Assembly (NCBI GenBank): GCA_947000775.1
Contig: CAMQGK010000144.1
Span: 13,324,501-13,388,500, forward strand
DNA from: Pterois miles
Taxonomy: Eukaryota; Chordata; Actinopteri; Perciformes; Scorpaenidae
Length of the DNA stretch: 64,000 bases
Direction: 5' to 3'
This document shows positions 22,810-35,063 of the stretch, piece by piece. Every line of letters begins with the position of its first letter. The stretch's first letter is position 1. Below the pieces are notes generated by a model. It saw only the letters and a list, made by a program, of their open reading frames with translations. It made no database searches and was not told the DNA's origin. A program made the position numbers and the translations under genes.

Positions 22810-23540
22810 AATGAGAGGTTTACTAAAGGGACTCTGGTGTTCGGAAACACTACAGCTTCTGTCCACCGAGACCACCAAAATCAACACAAAATGAAAGTTC
22901 CTCGGAGCAGCTTTAACGCACATTAACCTTTTTCCACGCCAAGATCTGCACCACTTTACACTTGTCTAGAAGTATCACCCAGCAGAGGTACAAATTGTGC
23001 TGAACTGCTTCTTCCAAGTTTAATTTCCACTCAGTAATGAGATCATGCACCCGCACTGTTGTCTTTTCACTCTGGTGGCATCAGTTCCAATCAAACTTCA
23101 GCACATTTGAATCTCTTCATTCTGCAACACAAAGGTAACTCAAAGACTGCACTGCATGGACAAAGCATTTCCAAACAAACAAGATAATCATTCTCTAATC
23201 TAGCACTGACCTCTCTGTGCATTCTGTTTTCTCTAAAATCCTTTCCTCTTCCTCTTCCTTCAGTTTCATATTTTCTTATAAGCTGATGCTCCTGTGCTGA
23301 GGGCGTTATTCAACCTCTCTCTCTCTTCCATAACCAGTTGAATAATATTGGAAATCCATCATCATCAAGCAAAAGTAATGCTTCTTTCTTATAGTTGCAA
23401 CTGTTTTTTGTTTTTTTGTTTTTTTGATGAATGATGGATGGAAACCAAATGTTCTCTGCCATCTTCCTTTACAGCTCAATTTTACAACCTAAATTTATTT
23501 TGGTTTTGGTTGGTTTTTTTTAGACACATGGTTGAAAACA
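22810..23540. other. Non-coding, nothing recognised
   Basis: Could include the 3' untranslated region of the possible exon upstream. No polyadenylation signal is obvious. Confidence 0.35.
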
Positions 23541-23543
23541 GAT

Positions 23544-24380
23544 TTAACTCCCTGAGACCCGTGGGATCATGATCTGACCAACTATACTGTCTTTCAGTGG
23601 CTGTGGTAGGTTCAGTTTTTGAGCTATAAGTAGAAAACCTAAGGAATCCATTGGTGCGCTCCAAAGTTATGCTAAATTTTAGCGAAGAAAAACAGCCATG
23701 GTCATTTTCAGAGGGTTACGCTGACCTCTAACCTGAAGATATGTGGATGAAAATGGGTCCTACAGATACCCACGAGACATGCCCACATTATGCTAATCAC
23801 ATGCAGTCTTTTGAATGCACTGTGTTATTTTTGCCTATCTTAAAGATGTTGTAGACCTATTTAAATATGTGTGCATATTGGAGTCCCTAAACAGTCTTGG
23901 TATTGCATTAATTGGGTATCACTCTAAAGCTGCGACTCTTGAGGATCCAGTGAACTTAATTATATTCATGTGTGATGATGTTTATCCCCCTAGTAGTTAT
24001 TCCAATGTAGTGAGACCATGTTTTGAAACTTGACCTCACTGTATAAAACGTTATTGAGCATTTTTTAATCAATTCTCGATAGGTAAAAAAAAATTCTTTA
24101 AATTTAGCACCAAATCTGTGTAACAAATGGTATCAACCCAAAAATTGCTGCAACTTATGAGACATAATAAAGCATGAGGGCAAGTCATGTATTTCGACTG
24201 TAATGCCCTAAGCCCTTGTATGCTTTCATGATTTATTTCTAATTAATTCATTCTTTATTTCATGTTTATTTCTGATGTACACCACTTCTGTGTGACATAT
24301 ACTGTACTTTTGACTTGCTAAGACCCCCTGTACCCGCTAAAAAGACAAAAATGGGCGTATTGTGGGTCTCAGAGGGTTAA
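23544..24380. mobile_element. Non-autonomous TTAA-flanked DNA transposon
   Basis: Left end TTAACTCCCTGAGACCC and right end GGGTCTCAGAGGGTTAA form a 17-bp inverted repeat with two mismatches, beginning and ending in TTAA. TTAA target sites and ends of the CYC type fit piggyBac-like elements; Kolobok also uses TTAA. Inner sequence is non-coding and shares blocks with 35064-38113 (for example TTGATACC/GGTATCAA around ATTTGTTACACAG). Confidence 0.85.
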
Positions 24381-24949
24381 GCAGGTTCTTATTGATGTCT
24401 ATGAATTACACTGTTTATATCAATACATGCAACACAGACATCTATGTTCTCTTATTTGATTGACTTAGTGGTAAATCAGTGCATCTGGTTTGCAGATATG
24501 TGTGAGTTTCTATCCAAGTAGTGATACTGCTGTGCTATTACATTAAAGGGAATCTCCAATTTTACACATCAAATTCTGTTTACAGATCTAGGGTAGTACT
24601 ACAGCATATTTGGAAAAAAAAAAAACAGTGTAAAGCCTTTCATGGCCCCAGAGAGAGCTGAGTGTAATCTAAAAAACTGCCTCAAGTGATCGCACTTGAG
24701 TTGGTTGAAAACTACAAGTCTGAAAATAAAAAAATCTTGGCATGTGGATTTAAAAAGAGGTGAGCTTACCAGATCTCTGTAGCTCATTTCTGCTTCAGGC
24801 TAGCAGGCTCAGGGTTAAAGCTGTTCTCATGCATTGTTCGTAGCTATGAAACGTAAAAGCACTGTAATTTGTATATACCATAAAATCAATTTGTATGTAA
24901 TCCACGTAATTGTGAAAAGAGATGAATGCCGCGTAGGGAGGAGGTCGAG

Positions 24950-25180
24950 GTGGATGAGTGGGTCAAAAAACACCAGACTTTTGCCCAGGAGACCGGAGTT
25001 TGTGTCCCATGTGAAACCAGAAGTCAGTGTTGATGTATTTGTCACTTAACTTCCACACTTAGTTATGGCACATCTAGTGCTGTTTTAACCCAAACCACAT
25101 TCCTTTCCTAAACCTAACTAAGCAGAGTTTATCACAGAACATCCTTACTAAAGTTATGCCACTTGTGTGGCATAACCACG
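24950..25180 (+). repeat. 'AACCTAACC' dispersed repeat
   Basis: CCCAGGAGACCGGAGTTTGT and TGTGAAACCAGAAGTCAGTG precede AACCCAAACCACATTCCTTT and CCTAAACCTAACTAAGCAG; same order as 3575-3735. Confidence 0.6.
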
Positions 25181-25372
25181 CCCGGTTTGGCATAAATTAG
25201 CCATGATCTTTTGTTGCTGTTTCCTGTGAAGACAGTTTATTTTGAAAATACAGGAGTGGAAATTAATGCTGGACATTCATTTGAAAACTCATAAAAAGTG
25301 ACAATGAAGAAGTATGTGTGGTAGAAAAAGATGATGTCTCTGGTTCTCTGTCCTTGTTCCATGCAACAAATG

Positions 25373-25376
<4 letters not shown>

Positions 25377-25403
<27 letters not shown>
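25377..25403. repeat. Poly(T) tract, 27 bases
   Basis: Uninterrupted run of T. Confidence 0.95.
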
Positions 25404-25408
<5 letters not shown>

Positions 25409-25965
25409 AAACCGCATAATTTTGGAAACACTCCATTAAAGCCACATATTCGATTGAATGCATTTTTTGCAAAGAATGAAGACTGTGGATTTCATCCTAT
25501 CCATCCTCTATGACCGGGAAGGGATCATTTCACAGCCAGTATGGAGAGAAGGAACGATAACAGCAACCAATAACTCTTTCAGTGTACATACAGGTTTGTA
25601 GTGTGTTGTTTTAAGACAGACTTCCTTCCTACTTATTTCAGTAGCATATGAGCTGAAATCTAAAGATTCACTTATTTCAGTATCGGCAGTGTTCATGCTG
25701 GTGTCTGACCTATTTGTCCCGTCCTTGCTGCTTTCACGAGCCTCCATTAAAAAAAGAAAAATCAAAAGCCATCGGGTGCACAGTATATACAGGGCAGGAG
25801 ACTCCCCTTGGTACTGCAGCTGACAACTTGTTTATGCGTAGTGCATCATTTTTGCACCTCTTACTATTTTGGAGGATTCAATGCCATTTGGTTTAGCAAA
25901 CCTTCCTAAAAATTTCATTAGAGGACCTATATGCTTTCAGCTTTTTTCCCCTAGTGTGTTATATA
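25404..25965. other. Intergenic, nothing recognised
   Basis: No supported gene or repeat. Confidence 0.4.
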
Positions 25966-26865
25966 CACTGCTCAAAAAAATAAGGGAACTCTTAATCATC
26001 ACAGTATAACAGCAAGTCAGTTAAAGTTCAGGGATATCAATCTGTCCATTTAGGATCACTTTCACCTGCTTTGGTGCAAATGAAAGTGACAACAGGTGCA
26101 ATGGAGAGGCAACAGCAAGACAATCTCCAAAAAAGGGAATAATTTACATGTGGTGGCCACAGACAGTTGCTCTCTCCTGATCCTTCTTGACTGATTATTC
26201 TCTAGTTTTGTATTCTGCTAGTGTCCTTGTCACTACTTGTAGCATGAGGTGGTACCTGCAGCCCAATCAGGTCGCACAGGTAGTCCAGCTCCTCCAGGAT
26301 GGCACATCCATACGTCCTGGTCACTAAAAGGTTGCTGTGTCTCCCAGCACAGTCTCAAGAGCATGGAGGAGATACCAGGAGATCAGCCGTTACACAAAGA
26401 AGGCTGGACAGGGTCGTAGAAGGGCGTCAACCCAGCAGCAGGACCGGTATCTGCTCCTTTGTGCCAGGAGGAACAGGAGGAGAACTGCCAGAGCCCTACA
26501 AAATGACCTCCAGCAGGCTACTGGTGTGCATGTTTCTGACCAAACTGTCAGAAACAGACTCCATAGGGGTTGCATGAGCCCATCCTGTAGTGGGACCTGT
26601 GCTCACTGTCCAGCACTGTGCAGCTCGATTGGCTTTCGTCAGAGAACACCAGAATTGGCAGGTCCGCCATTGGTGCCCCGTTCTCTTCACAGATGAGAGC
26701 AGGTTCACACTGAGCGTGAGCGTGAAAGAGTCTGGAGACGCCGTGGTGAATATTATGCTGCCTGTAACATCATCCAGCATGACCGGTTTGGTGGTGGGTC
26801 AGTGATGGTCTGAGGCATATCCTTGGAGGGTCGCACAGACCTCCATGTCATAGTCAACATGACTG
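25966..26865 (+). mobile_element. Truncated Tc1/mariner transposon with dead transposase
   Basis: The left terminus CACTGCTCAAAAAAATAAGG follows a TA target and is a typical fish Tc1-type end. From about 26250 the sequence still reads as a Tc1 transposase: a helix-turn-helix part VSPSTVSRAWRRYQEISRYT, then GRRRASTQQQDRYLLL and VHVSDQTVRNRLHRGC. After a frameshift RLAFVREHQNW and VLFTDESRFTLS follow, the latter holding the first catalytic Asp of the DDE triad. In GGSVMV-stop-GIS the expected Trp is a TGA. The copy ends near 26865, before the second catalytic Asp and without a right inverted repeat, so it cannot move by itself. Confidence 0.92.
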
Positions 26866-26879
26866 CTGTTAGAGCAGAG

Positions 26880-27185
26880 CAGCAGCGGAGTCTGAAGAGT
26901 TAGTTTCAGTTGACCAATCACAACAATGGGCCAGCTGACCAATCACAGCAAACTAGGCTTTACAGGGAAACACTATTAGTTATGTAATCAATGTCATCTG
27001 AATGTGACTTCATTCTCTGCTCAGGTAGACATTACTCTTACTCCTCTATGTCTTCACGTAGTAAATAGATTTTTGCTGCTATATTAATGCTGTGGACATC
27101 AAATTTAGTACCTTTAAACACCCAAAATACAAGCATGCAACTGAAAATAAGCACAATAGGCCCTCTTGAAAGGAATCCTTGTTCA
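26880..27185 (-). repeat. Antisense relative of the 50813-51148 miniature element
   Basis: TGACTTCATTCTCTGCTCAG, GTAGACATTACTC and CTCCTCTATGTCTTCACGTA are the reverse complement of blocks at 50870-50930. No terminal repeats are preserved. Confidence 0.55.
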
Positions 27186-27189
27186 GTGT

Positions 27190-27899
27190 CTTGAACCTTT
27201 GTAATTGTGCACTCTTTTTCAATACTTACGAGGAAGACTTTCCCCCAACCACCTCCCACTTGCCATCTATGTCCATTTAATTTTGCAGATTGGGGAAAAC
27301 TAATATAAGATCATATAAAATGGATCCAAAACAATCCACATTCTGAGTTCAAAATTGTTTCCTTTTGACATTTTTAATGCTATAGCTGAGTGTAGTTTAA
27401 AGGTAACCCTGTAAAGACAAAAACAGTGTTGAGAGTCCAACAAGATTCAACTCAGTGGGTTGTTTCAGTGTTAACAGGATGTCAGATGTCGGCTTCCAGA
27501 GTCTCATCTACCACCTCTGCTGAGAAACAGTAAGAAGAGAAAAATATTGATGGTAAAGGGATGTTCAAAACATCTAGTCAGACCTGACCTTTTGGTCTTT
27601 ACTTACTCATTGTTTTCTTTGCAGTATTTCAGGAATCACCCACATTCCCAGAGGTTTGTAGCCCTGTCAAGCATACCATGAATATTCAAATGGCTCAAGC
27701 CCTGCCAGGTCCCTCCATACTACAATAGCTGGCACTAATTTCTACTACTCATAGATTTGCTCATTTAAAACCTTCCTACAAAAATCATCCCTGTATTTGT
27801 GAGCAATGGGACTGCATCCTAAAGTTTAGAGTTTTAAATTGACACATAAATGACACGTTTCATATTTGCCTATACATATATATCTATACATACATGGTG
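27190..27899. other. Intergenic, nothing recognised
   Basis: No supported gene or repeat. Confidence 0.4.
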
Positions 27900-28548
27900 T
27901 TAAAGCAGCAGTGGGTAAAAATGGAGAAAATATGATTTTAAAAAGTTATTTTTATAAAATGGTCACTATAACCTGAAAGTAGTGAATGAGACAAGAATCT
28001 GAATAAAATCATGTGCCTCTGTGTGCTCCTAATGGCATCTGCAAGATTTCATATACAGGAGGAAAACAACCAATCAGAGCTGATCTGGAATCTGCCATCC
28101 AGCTTCTGTCTATGAGAGCCACAAGTCAATCACTCACAAACTCCAACCAAACGGTCAAACTAGGCAGCGCTGATCAAATATGAATCAATGTTCTGTTACT
28201 ATGATGCCTATTTCTCACTTCAACTGTTTTCAGAAACATCCCATAATGTACCGTTTAGCTGTATAATGAGAAAGTCTGGGACCCAGCAGCTTTGTTAAGA
28301 TCTTTCATATAAATGCCAAGCAACAGAGTGGAAGGATCGAAGGAACGCGGTCTCTGAAATGGCCTGTTATTAGTCAGAGTCTTCAGTTACAGACTAGATT
28401 TTATTTAGAGGATGAAAACAGAGCCATGAGGAGGTGCAGAAGTCTAGTTTTCTCTCAGCACACTTGAATTACAATATGCTGAAAGGTTATTATGGAAGTT
28501 TTTGCCCAATGATGCCAAAAAAAAAATTGTTGCTTACTGAACCTTTAA
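27900..28548. mobile_element. TTAA-flanked miniature element
   Basis: Left end TTAAAGCAGCAGTGGGTA and right end TACTGAACCTTTAA (reverse complement TTAAAGGTTCAGTAAGCA) form imperfect inverted repeats with terminal TTAA. Interior non-coding. Confidence 0.65.
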
Positions 28549-29250
28549 GATCCACACATTTATTCGATATACATTGTTTAATATTCTTATTTGACTCCCT
28601 TTTCTTTTGTGCCGCTGCAGTGAAACAGATTCCCAATAAAAGAGTAAATCTCATCCAAGAAAAAAAAAAAAAGAAGAAGATTCAAATAGTTGGGCCAAAG
28701 TAATATTTTGCTACCAGTAAATCAAATTGTTTTTACCTGCTGTGGAGCTCATATTAAATGCTAGAAGTTGTGGGCTACATTGGCGCACTAGTAGAGTAAA
28801 TGTACCTGAGTAAATGCCCTGGTCATTGTGCCCAGCTGCGTCTGTGGTTTCTGGAACCTGTCTGCTCTATTTATCTCTGTCTGCCTGTGAATCCCTCTGT
28901 GCCTGCCTTTCTACTCTGGTCTCCTAAGCTGAGAGCTAATGAATTAACATCTACCCACACTGCACTGCCTAAGGAGTTCTTAAGTACTTCATCAACAGAG
29001 TACTTTCTTATTCACTTCTACGAAAGTGGTTCATCAGGCCATAAGTTTAACTGGATTAACTTGTGTCTTTTACTTAAGGGTATCTAAAATAGTGCTTTCT
29101 CACCTCTGCTTGTCTTCCCACTTTCCAGTGTTGGCACTGGACAAAAGTTGCTCCAAACTCATTGCATTCGTCATTCTCACCATGTTAGTTGGTCTATTTG
29201 CCATTCTGTCATTCAGTCCATCTTAACTGTCAGCTTACAACTCTATCTAT
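28549..29250. other. Intergenic, nothing recognised
   Basis: A short A-rich run at about 28660-28680 is the only feature. No supported gene. Confidence 0.4.
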
Positions 29251-29253
29251 ATG

Positions 29254-29570
29254 GGGGCGGCAGTAGCTCAGTCTGTAGGGAGTTGGCTTAGGAACCGGAG
29301 GGTCACCGGTTCAAGTCCCGACATGGACCAAAAACTGAGGGTGAACTGGTAGCTGGAGAGGTGCCAGTTTGCCTCTTGGGCACTGCCGAGGTGCCCCTGA
29401 GCAAGGCACCAAACCCCCAACTGCTCGGGGCGCTTGTCTGGAGCAGCCCCCTCACTCTGACACCTCTCCATTACTGCATGTGTGTTTGTGTGCATGTACC
29501 ATGTATAAGTTAAACAGAGTGTAAATTGAATTTCCCCACTGTGGGACTAATAAAGGTTCATCTTCTTCTT
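29254..29570 (+). repeat. tRNA-derived SINE with LINE-type tail
   Basis: Head GGCGGCAGTAGCTCAGTCTG (A-box) and CACCGGTTCAAGTCCCGAC (B-box), body GGGCACTGCCGAGGTGCCCC and GAGCAAGGCACCAAACCCCC, tail GAATTTCCCCACTGTGGGAC then TAATAAAGGTTCATC and a CTT repeat. Complete-looking and the best preserved tRNA-headed SINE here; not a tRNA gene. Confidence 0.88.
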
Positions 29571-29999
29571 CTTCTTGGTCTATCTGCTGTCAGTCTTTCC
29601 CTCCATCTTCTTCTTTTTCATTACAGAGATTAGTGTTATCCATTTCATATTATTCCATTATCTATTTAACTATCGTCTATTTTCATGTGTTGTTGACTTT
29701 ATATCTACCTCTAGCACGGCTGCACCAGGCTCCCAGAAATACAGAGGTCAGGTTGCCATTTTATTTCCTGACATGAAAGTCCTAATGCTGTTTAAAATTC
29801 TGGTGTAGAGTCCTTTACAGGGCTTTTGGAAACATGCATTCAGCAGTTTGACGTATTTTGTTGAATGACAAAAGGGGTCAAACCATGTATGACTGTATAT
29901 TCCCCAAGGAAACAGGGTATTGGCACCAATATCAATACCCAGTGCTTTATCAAAGGAACTGTGGTAACATATATAAGAATGTTTGTATTAGTATATAAT
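29571..29999. other. Intergenic, nothing recognised
   Basis: No supported gene or repeat. Confidence 0.4.
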
Positions 30000-30612
30000 C
30001 ACCTGAAACTAACTGTTGTATTTTCATTAGCTTAGAATGAGTCCGTCATATCTATAGTATGTAGGGAGTGGGTCCTCTTCAAGGAGCCCACCATGTTGCT
30101 CCGCCATGTTTCTACAGTAGCCCAGAACGGACAAACCAAACACTGGCTCTAGAGAGAGTCTTTCTGGTTTTTGCATAACCTGAAGGCCACCGTGGTTCTC
30201 CAACATGCTTGTGAAACTGCGGTAACATGAGCCACAGAGCGCAAAACCATGATACTATTTTAAGGATGGCCTCCCAATCAAGGCGAACGGTGTTACCATG
30301 GTTTTGCACTCAGCGACTCATGTTACCACAGTCTTGCAATGGGAGGAGTGACCGGAGGGGTGTAGAGTGTTACAGGAATGAGTCCTAAAACCCAGAAATT
30401 AATTAGAATTTTAGCACCTCTGGTTCTCTTGTATCGCCAGCCACCATCTGACTTCTGTTGCTCCCAAAGTAGTGTCATTATGGTGAGGATGTCCTCTGAG
30501 CGATGTTAACAGCATGACCATGGTTTGCACTCTGTAGCAACCAATATTCAGTTGGATGCAATCTGCAACCAAACTTCTAGATGCCATCAAATCCTACACA
30601 CTGTCCTTTTAA
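30000..30612 (+). repeat. Repeat R2, copy 3, ending in TTAA
   Basis: Colinear with 40676-41169: ATAATCACCTGAAACTAA, GTGGGTCCTCTTCA, GCCATGTTTCTACA, CTCCAACA.G.TTGTGAAACT, then CAATCTGCAACCA and AAATCCTACACACTGTCC running into TTTTAA. The right terminus reads TTAAAAGGACAGTGTGTAGG in reverse. Confidence 0.65.
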
Positions 30613-30712
30613 TTGATATTTCTCTGCCTAAAAGGAATCAAATTTAATATTGCTATCATGCTATATCCTGCCAGGCCTATGACTGCATGTAATGTGAAAG
30701 TGGTCATTCTTA

Positions 30713-31620
30713 GTGACAAATCCAGAGCTATCACCTGACTTTGCAGTCCTGCTCAGCACTACAGAGCATTTTAGCTTCTTTCAGCCTTTCAACAGCAACA
30801 TTCGACTGTATATTAGAAGTGGATATAGTCACCGTGATGTCACCCATCGGGTTTTGGACTATGGTTTTGATGCTTCAAGTTCGTCATTTTGGCCGTCATC
30901 ATCTTGGTTTTTGGCCGTCGCCAACCAGCAACCACAAGTGACAAGAGAGGGTGGAGCTAAGTACAGCCAAATGCTAAATAAGACATTTTCAGCATGTTGA
31001 ATTGCCGGTTGAGCTTGTCGGTGAGAGAAATCACTCTGATTGGCTGTTCAGCTTAAGGGAATCAATGCACAAGAAGAGAAATGGATGTGAGGACAGCAAC
31101 CAAACAAGTAATGTCAAGAGGACAAATTGAATATTTCATCTTCATCTCATCTGATCATTCCAACACATGGCTAATTTTATGACATGGCCATCTGGAATGA
31201 AGCTAAGAGGTGAGTGAGAGTGGTGTGAAAATGGTCAGCAAATGCTGTTTTATTTTATGTACATATAACAACAGCTTGTATAGCCACATTCCTCGGTCGT
31301 GTGGTTTCCCTTTTGAATGACAAATACAGACTACTGCCGCCTGCTGGTGTGGAGAGTTATTTTGTCTCATGCAGGCGCAGAACGTACGTGCCGACTGGCT
31401 GTCGACTGTGTGTTCAAATGCAACTGATCGGTCAAGACAGCCGTCTCTCATTGCTGCTAGTTCTTTGATCGGTTGGTGTGTCTGGGCCTTAAAGCATAAT
31501 CTGCTTTATTAGAAGTAGAGTAATTTTCTCATAGACTTCTATACACTCTGATTCTTTTTGCAACCAGAGGAGTGAAACTTGAAGTTTAAGGGCATTTTAA
31601 GGACATCGAATGTCTCACAT
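30713..31620 (-). repeat. Repeat R7 interrupted by a Harbinger-like copy
   Basis: Segments 30713-30985 and 31493-31620 correspond to neighbouring parts of 61420-61905 (GGAGCTAAGTACAGCCAAATG; TAATTTTCTCATAGACTTC; TTTGCAACCAGAGGAG). Between them lies an unrelated block homologous to 51534-52182, so a younger element landed inside an older one. Orientation assignment is tentative. Confidence 0.55.
30985..31493 (-). mobile_element. Harbinger-like non-autonomous element, truncated copy
   Basis: Reverse-complement relative of 51534-52182: AAGCTAAGAGGTGAGTGAGA, TTTGAATGACAAATACAGAC, GCCTGCTGGTGTGGAGAG and the terminus GGTTGGTGTGTCTGGGCCTT followed by AA. The opposite terminus is not preserved. Confidence 0.65.
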
Positions 31621-32067
31621 AGTGATTTTGAGAAATTTCCAGAACTCAAATAACACAGCAGGAGCAGTAACTTACAGACCATAAGCTAAGCTATAAAAGT
31701 TAGTACCACAGGTGTTCCAGACACGTACAGTTCAGCAGGGACGAAATGAAATCCTACTGTCTCACCTACCATGCAGATGCTGCACCTTCTGACAAGAATA
31801 GAACAAGTCACTGTAATGTTCTCATAATCCCTGGAAACTAATAGCTCGCCTGAAGTGGTCAATAAGATCCTTACAATGAGTGGGATGTACTTTATGATAT
31901 TTTTATCTCCTGCGGTGTCAGTGTAGTAGTCATCCAATATTCCTTGAGGGAATTATGCACCCATGGTAATCAATAGTGAGTTTACTATGACCAGATTGTA
32001 CTGACGGCATGCAGCAGTGGTCTCTCTCTGCCTTGTTCTCTCTTTCTTATCCCTTGACTCTCTAATG

Positions 32068-33669
32068 CAGGGCTTTTCAAACTTTTTGGGGCTAAGGACC
32101 CTTTGGAGGGGAGAACATTTTCCAAGGATCCATAGGCACAGTGTGAACTTTAATGTTGGGGGCTCACAAAAAAAATAGAGGGAATGTAATGTGTACAACA
32201 CAGAGGGGTCTAATGTATTTGGATGTGTCTACCCTACATACTGTATGTCACATAAATATGTGATGCGAGCAGGCATCAATTACAAAATCAGTTTGATCGC
32301 GTAGCTAGATGCATTTCTAGGGAGTTCGGTGAGCCATCTGAACCAGCGTGAACTGCGCCTGTGCAAGGACCCCCTCATAAACATAACGGCATAATGCTAA
32401 CTACCATTAGTAGATGTCATTGGAACGATTTGTATTCTAAAACTTTCCAGTCTAAATACTTAAGACCTGTTTTATAGTAATAAACAGAAACACATTTCAA
32501 GTGTTGATCATGGTTGGTCATGTTAACACCACTTGTTTTGTCCTGATGATGCAGATACTTTGTCATCAGATGTTGTGGGAAGGCTTCATGGTTTTGTTGG
32601 CTCGCACCTGAAGACATGATGCATTTTGATCTCCCATTGCTGTCGCTTGATATAACTGTCATATTTTCACAATTTAGTGGTTTGGGCTTAGCGTCACTTG
32701 GCAATATTGCCTGACTCAACTATTTCTCCATGCTTGCCACCAAGGTAGCTAGCTGTCTAATAAGCTAAGCTGCCGCAGGGATGCTCGTTCTTCATTTTTT
32801 ATTTACTTGACGTGTCTAAATCATACCAGAGTTTCTACAGGGAATGGGAATGTGATATCACCGACAGCAAGTCGGCCATTTTTGGAGAATAAAGGGTAAG
32901 AGTGCCATCCGCTGGCTGCTTACCACAAGTGTTAGCGAAGCTAACTCAAACGCTAACTCAGACACAAAGGTGGGATAATGTTATGGTTTCATTTTGCAAG
33001 ATACCGGTAGATTCAATATGCAGCATTAACGGACATTTTGTTAGTATTTCGTTAGCATACCATTTGCTAGCTTATCTTCTTCCAGATGATTGCGTAGTCA
33101 GCATTTGACATGCAGATCTTAATGTCATATATCTATCTGTTTGTAAATTGGACATCGGCCTCCAAAGATTCAAATATTTTGAACTGCGGACAGATGTTAA
33201 TGAACTCCAAAACACAGCCGTGACCAGATGTGTGGCTAGCTGTCAAGGTCCTCCTAATTCACAAGGATCGATATCATTAGCTAACTTCTGTTTTGTATAT
33301 GGCCCCTTTGTCTCTGTCAGCTTCTCTTCATATGGGCATTTGTCTCTCACACATACTTTATACATTTCTGATGATGAATGACTGACAGATAACAGATGAA
33401 TAGAACAGAGATACTATAATATATAATGATTGTCTGCAATAGCTTTGTGTGCTACCACCAAAAATGGCGGCGTGCCCCAGAAGGCTCAGGGATTCCCATT
33501 CCCTATTGGCTCAAAGCTGACGTGGGTGGTAGTAATGGACACAAAATGTTTGTTTTACTGGCGCAAATGGTCCCCATCTGTCGATATGTACTTTTTAATG
33601 ACACAATTTTATAATATATTACTAATTATTTCGCTGTCCCTCTGACAGACCCGACTTTGAGAATCGCTG
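32068..33669 (+). mobile_element. Non-autonomous hAT-type element
   Basis: Begins CAGGGCTTTTCAAACTTTTT and ends TTTGAGAATCGCTG, mirrored ends of the classic hAT type (CAGNGNTTCTCAAA). Flanking 8-mers CTCTAATG (32060-32067) and GTCTAGGG (33670-33677) match at 5 of 8 positions, consistent with an aged 8-bp duplication. Inner blocks such as AAGCTGACGTGGGTGGTAGT and TTGTATGTC-like AT-rich sequence match 57905-58830 in reverse. No transposase frame. Confidence 0.72.
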
Positions 33670-33677
33670 GTCTAGGG

Positions 33678-35060
33678 AAGACGTCGAGAGGAAGGGGGGA
33701 GCACAGAAATAGCAATATCCTCCAACAATATCTGACACAGGATCAGGTCATTTTCTCGAGTTTCTCCTCTTGTCCCACTGCACCGGACTGCCTGTAAACA
33801 CACAAACATAAAGTTGTACACTCACTGTCTTGCTTACTCATCCTCTGCAGCCTTTTCACAAATACGCAGCACATGCTGGCACACGCACACACACACTTGA
33901 AAAACACAAATGAGGGGGAACCATCATGGGGATATTAATGGAGCCAGAGACACAGACGGAGTCAATTGAGCTTTTAATAGAGCAGCTCCTCTTCCTCTGT
34001 ATGGATAAATAATACAGCAGTCAGCAAATCCAGATCTAATAGATGATATTGACCTTTGGGGGTGGGAAAGGGGAGAAAGAGAGTGAGCAACGGGACAGCA
34101 CAGATCTGAGCTGAGGGTCGAGATGCAGAGGAATACACACAAGTGTCAATAGAAGCGGGAGAGCTCAGACAAAGCATCTTAATCAGAGTGCGACAAAGCG
34201 GTGATCAATCACAAGGATGACGATGTAGCACAGCCAGAGAGGCCCTGACCTCAGCTGCACTGCAGATAGAGCTGGCCGGGTAGTACTGGCCCTCAGAGAC
34301 TCTCTTTCTTTGCTTTTATCCTCTTTCCTTCACTGTCCCTCCTTCCTGACTGCATTGTCTTCCTTTCCTCCTCCATCTCTCCGCATCCCCCTCTTTCCAT
34401 TTTGATTACTCTCTGCTGCTTCATCCCTCTGCCCCCTCCTCCTCCTCCTCCATTCCTCCCTCCCTTCCTTTCTCCCTATATTTCTGTCTGGTACCCACCA
34501 TCTGTCATTCGTTGTCTTCCTCCGTCACAGCCGCCACCCCTCTCCCACTCATTTTCACTCCCTCAATCCAATTCAAAGAGCTTTATTGGCATCATAAGAT
34601 CAATTTTATGAATGTCTCCCTGACTCTCTTTCTGGAACATTTGTATTCCTCCTACTAATTCCTCCACTTTCAATGCGCTACTCCACAAAACTGCTGCGTC
34701 CCGTGAAGGCTGCAGAAGTCACGGTCGGAGTCCAGCACACTCTATCACATCAATATTGAAGTCAAGGCCATGTATTCTTTATTATGCTGCTTATGAACAA
34801 GGAGGGTGGAACTGAAAGCCACTCACTGCGGGCTGTTTTACAAGCATGATGGAGGCATGAGTGTTGGGGAGTAAAAGAACAGCCAGCCTAAAACAATTAT
34901 CAAAAAATACAGTTTGAGAGGGTCTTAAATGTGACTTTTATGTGTATAGTGACACCATGTGGAATTACCTTGCAACAGATTAAAACATCATGTGCTGCCT
35001 CTGCAGCAGGAGCAACAACTGAGATGCACGTTTTGCTCTGTCCTCTTCTGCAAATTAATA
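33678..35060. other. Intergenic with pyrimidine-rich block
   Basis: 34290-34560 is pyrimidine-biased on the + strand (CTCTTTC, CCTCCTCCTCCTCC, CCCTCCCTTCC). At 34563 the motif TTCAAAGAGCTTTATTGGCA is a short dispersed fish repeat. No gene recognised. Confidence 0.45.
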
Positions 35061-35063
35061 TCT

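Noticed and set aside
22622..22894. 90-codon Arg/Pro/Trp-rich frame overlapping the possible exon
   Set aside because: It is the neighbouring frame of a GC-rich stretch; the frame at 22601-22809 has far better codon character.
29262..29330. Possible tRNA genes at SINE heads (also near 3945, 14530 and 17897)
   Set aside because: A- and B-boxes are present, but the cloverleaf stems do not pair and SINE bodies follow (only an A-box-like string at 17897). These are tRNA-derived SINE sequence or chance.
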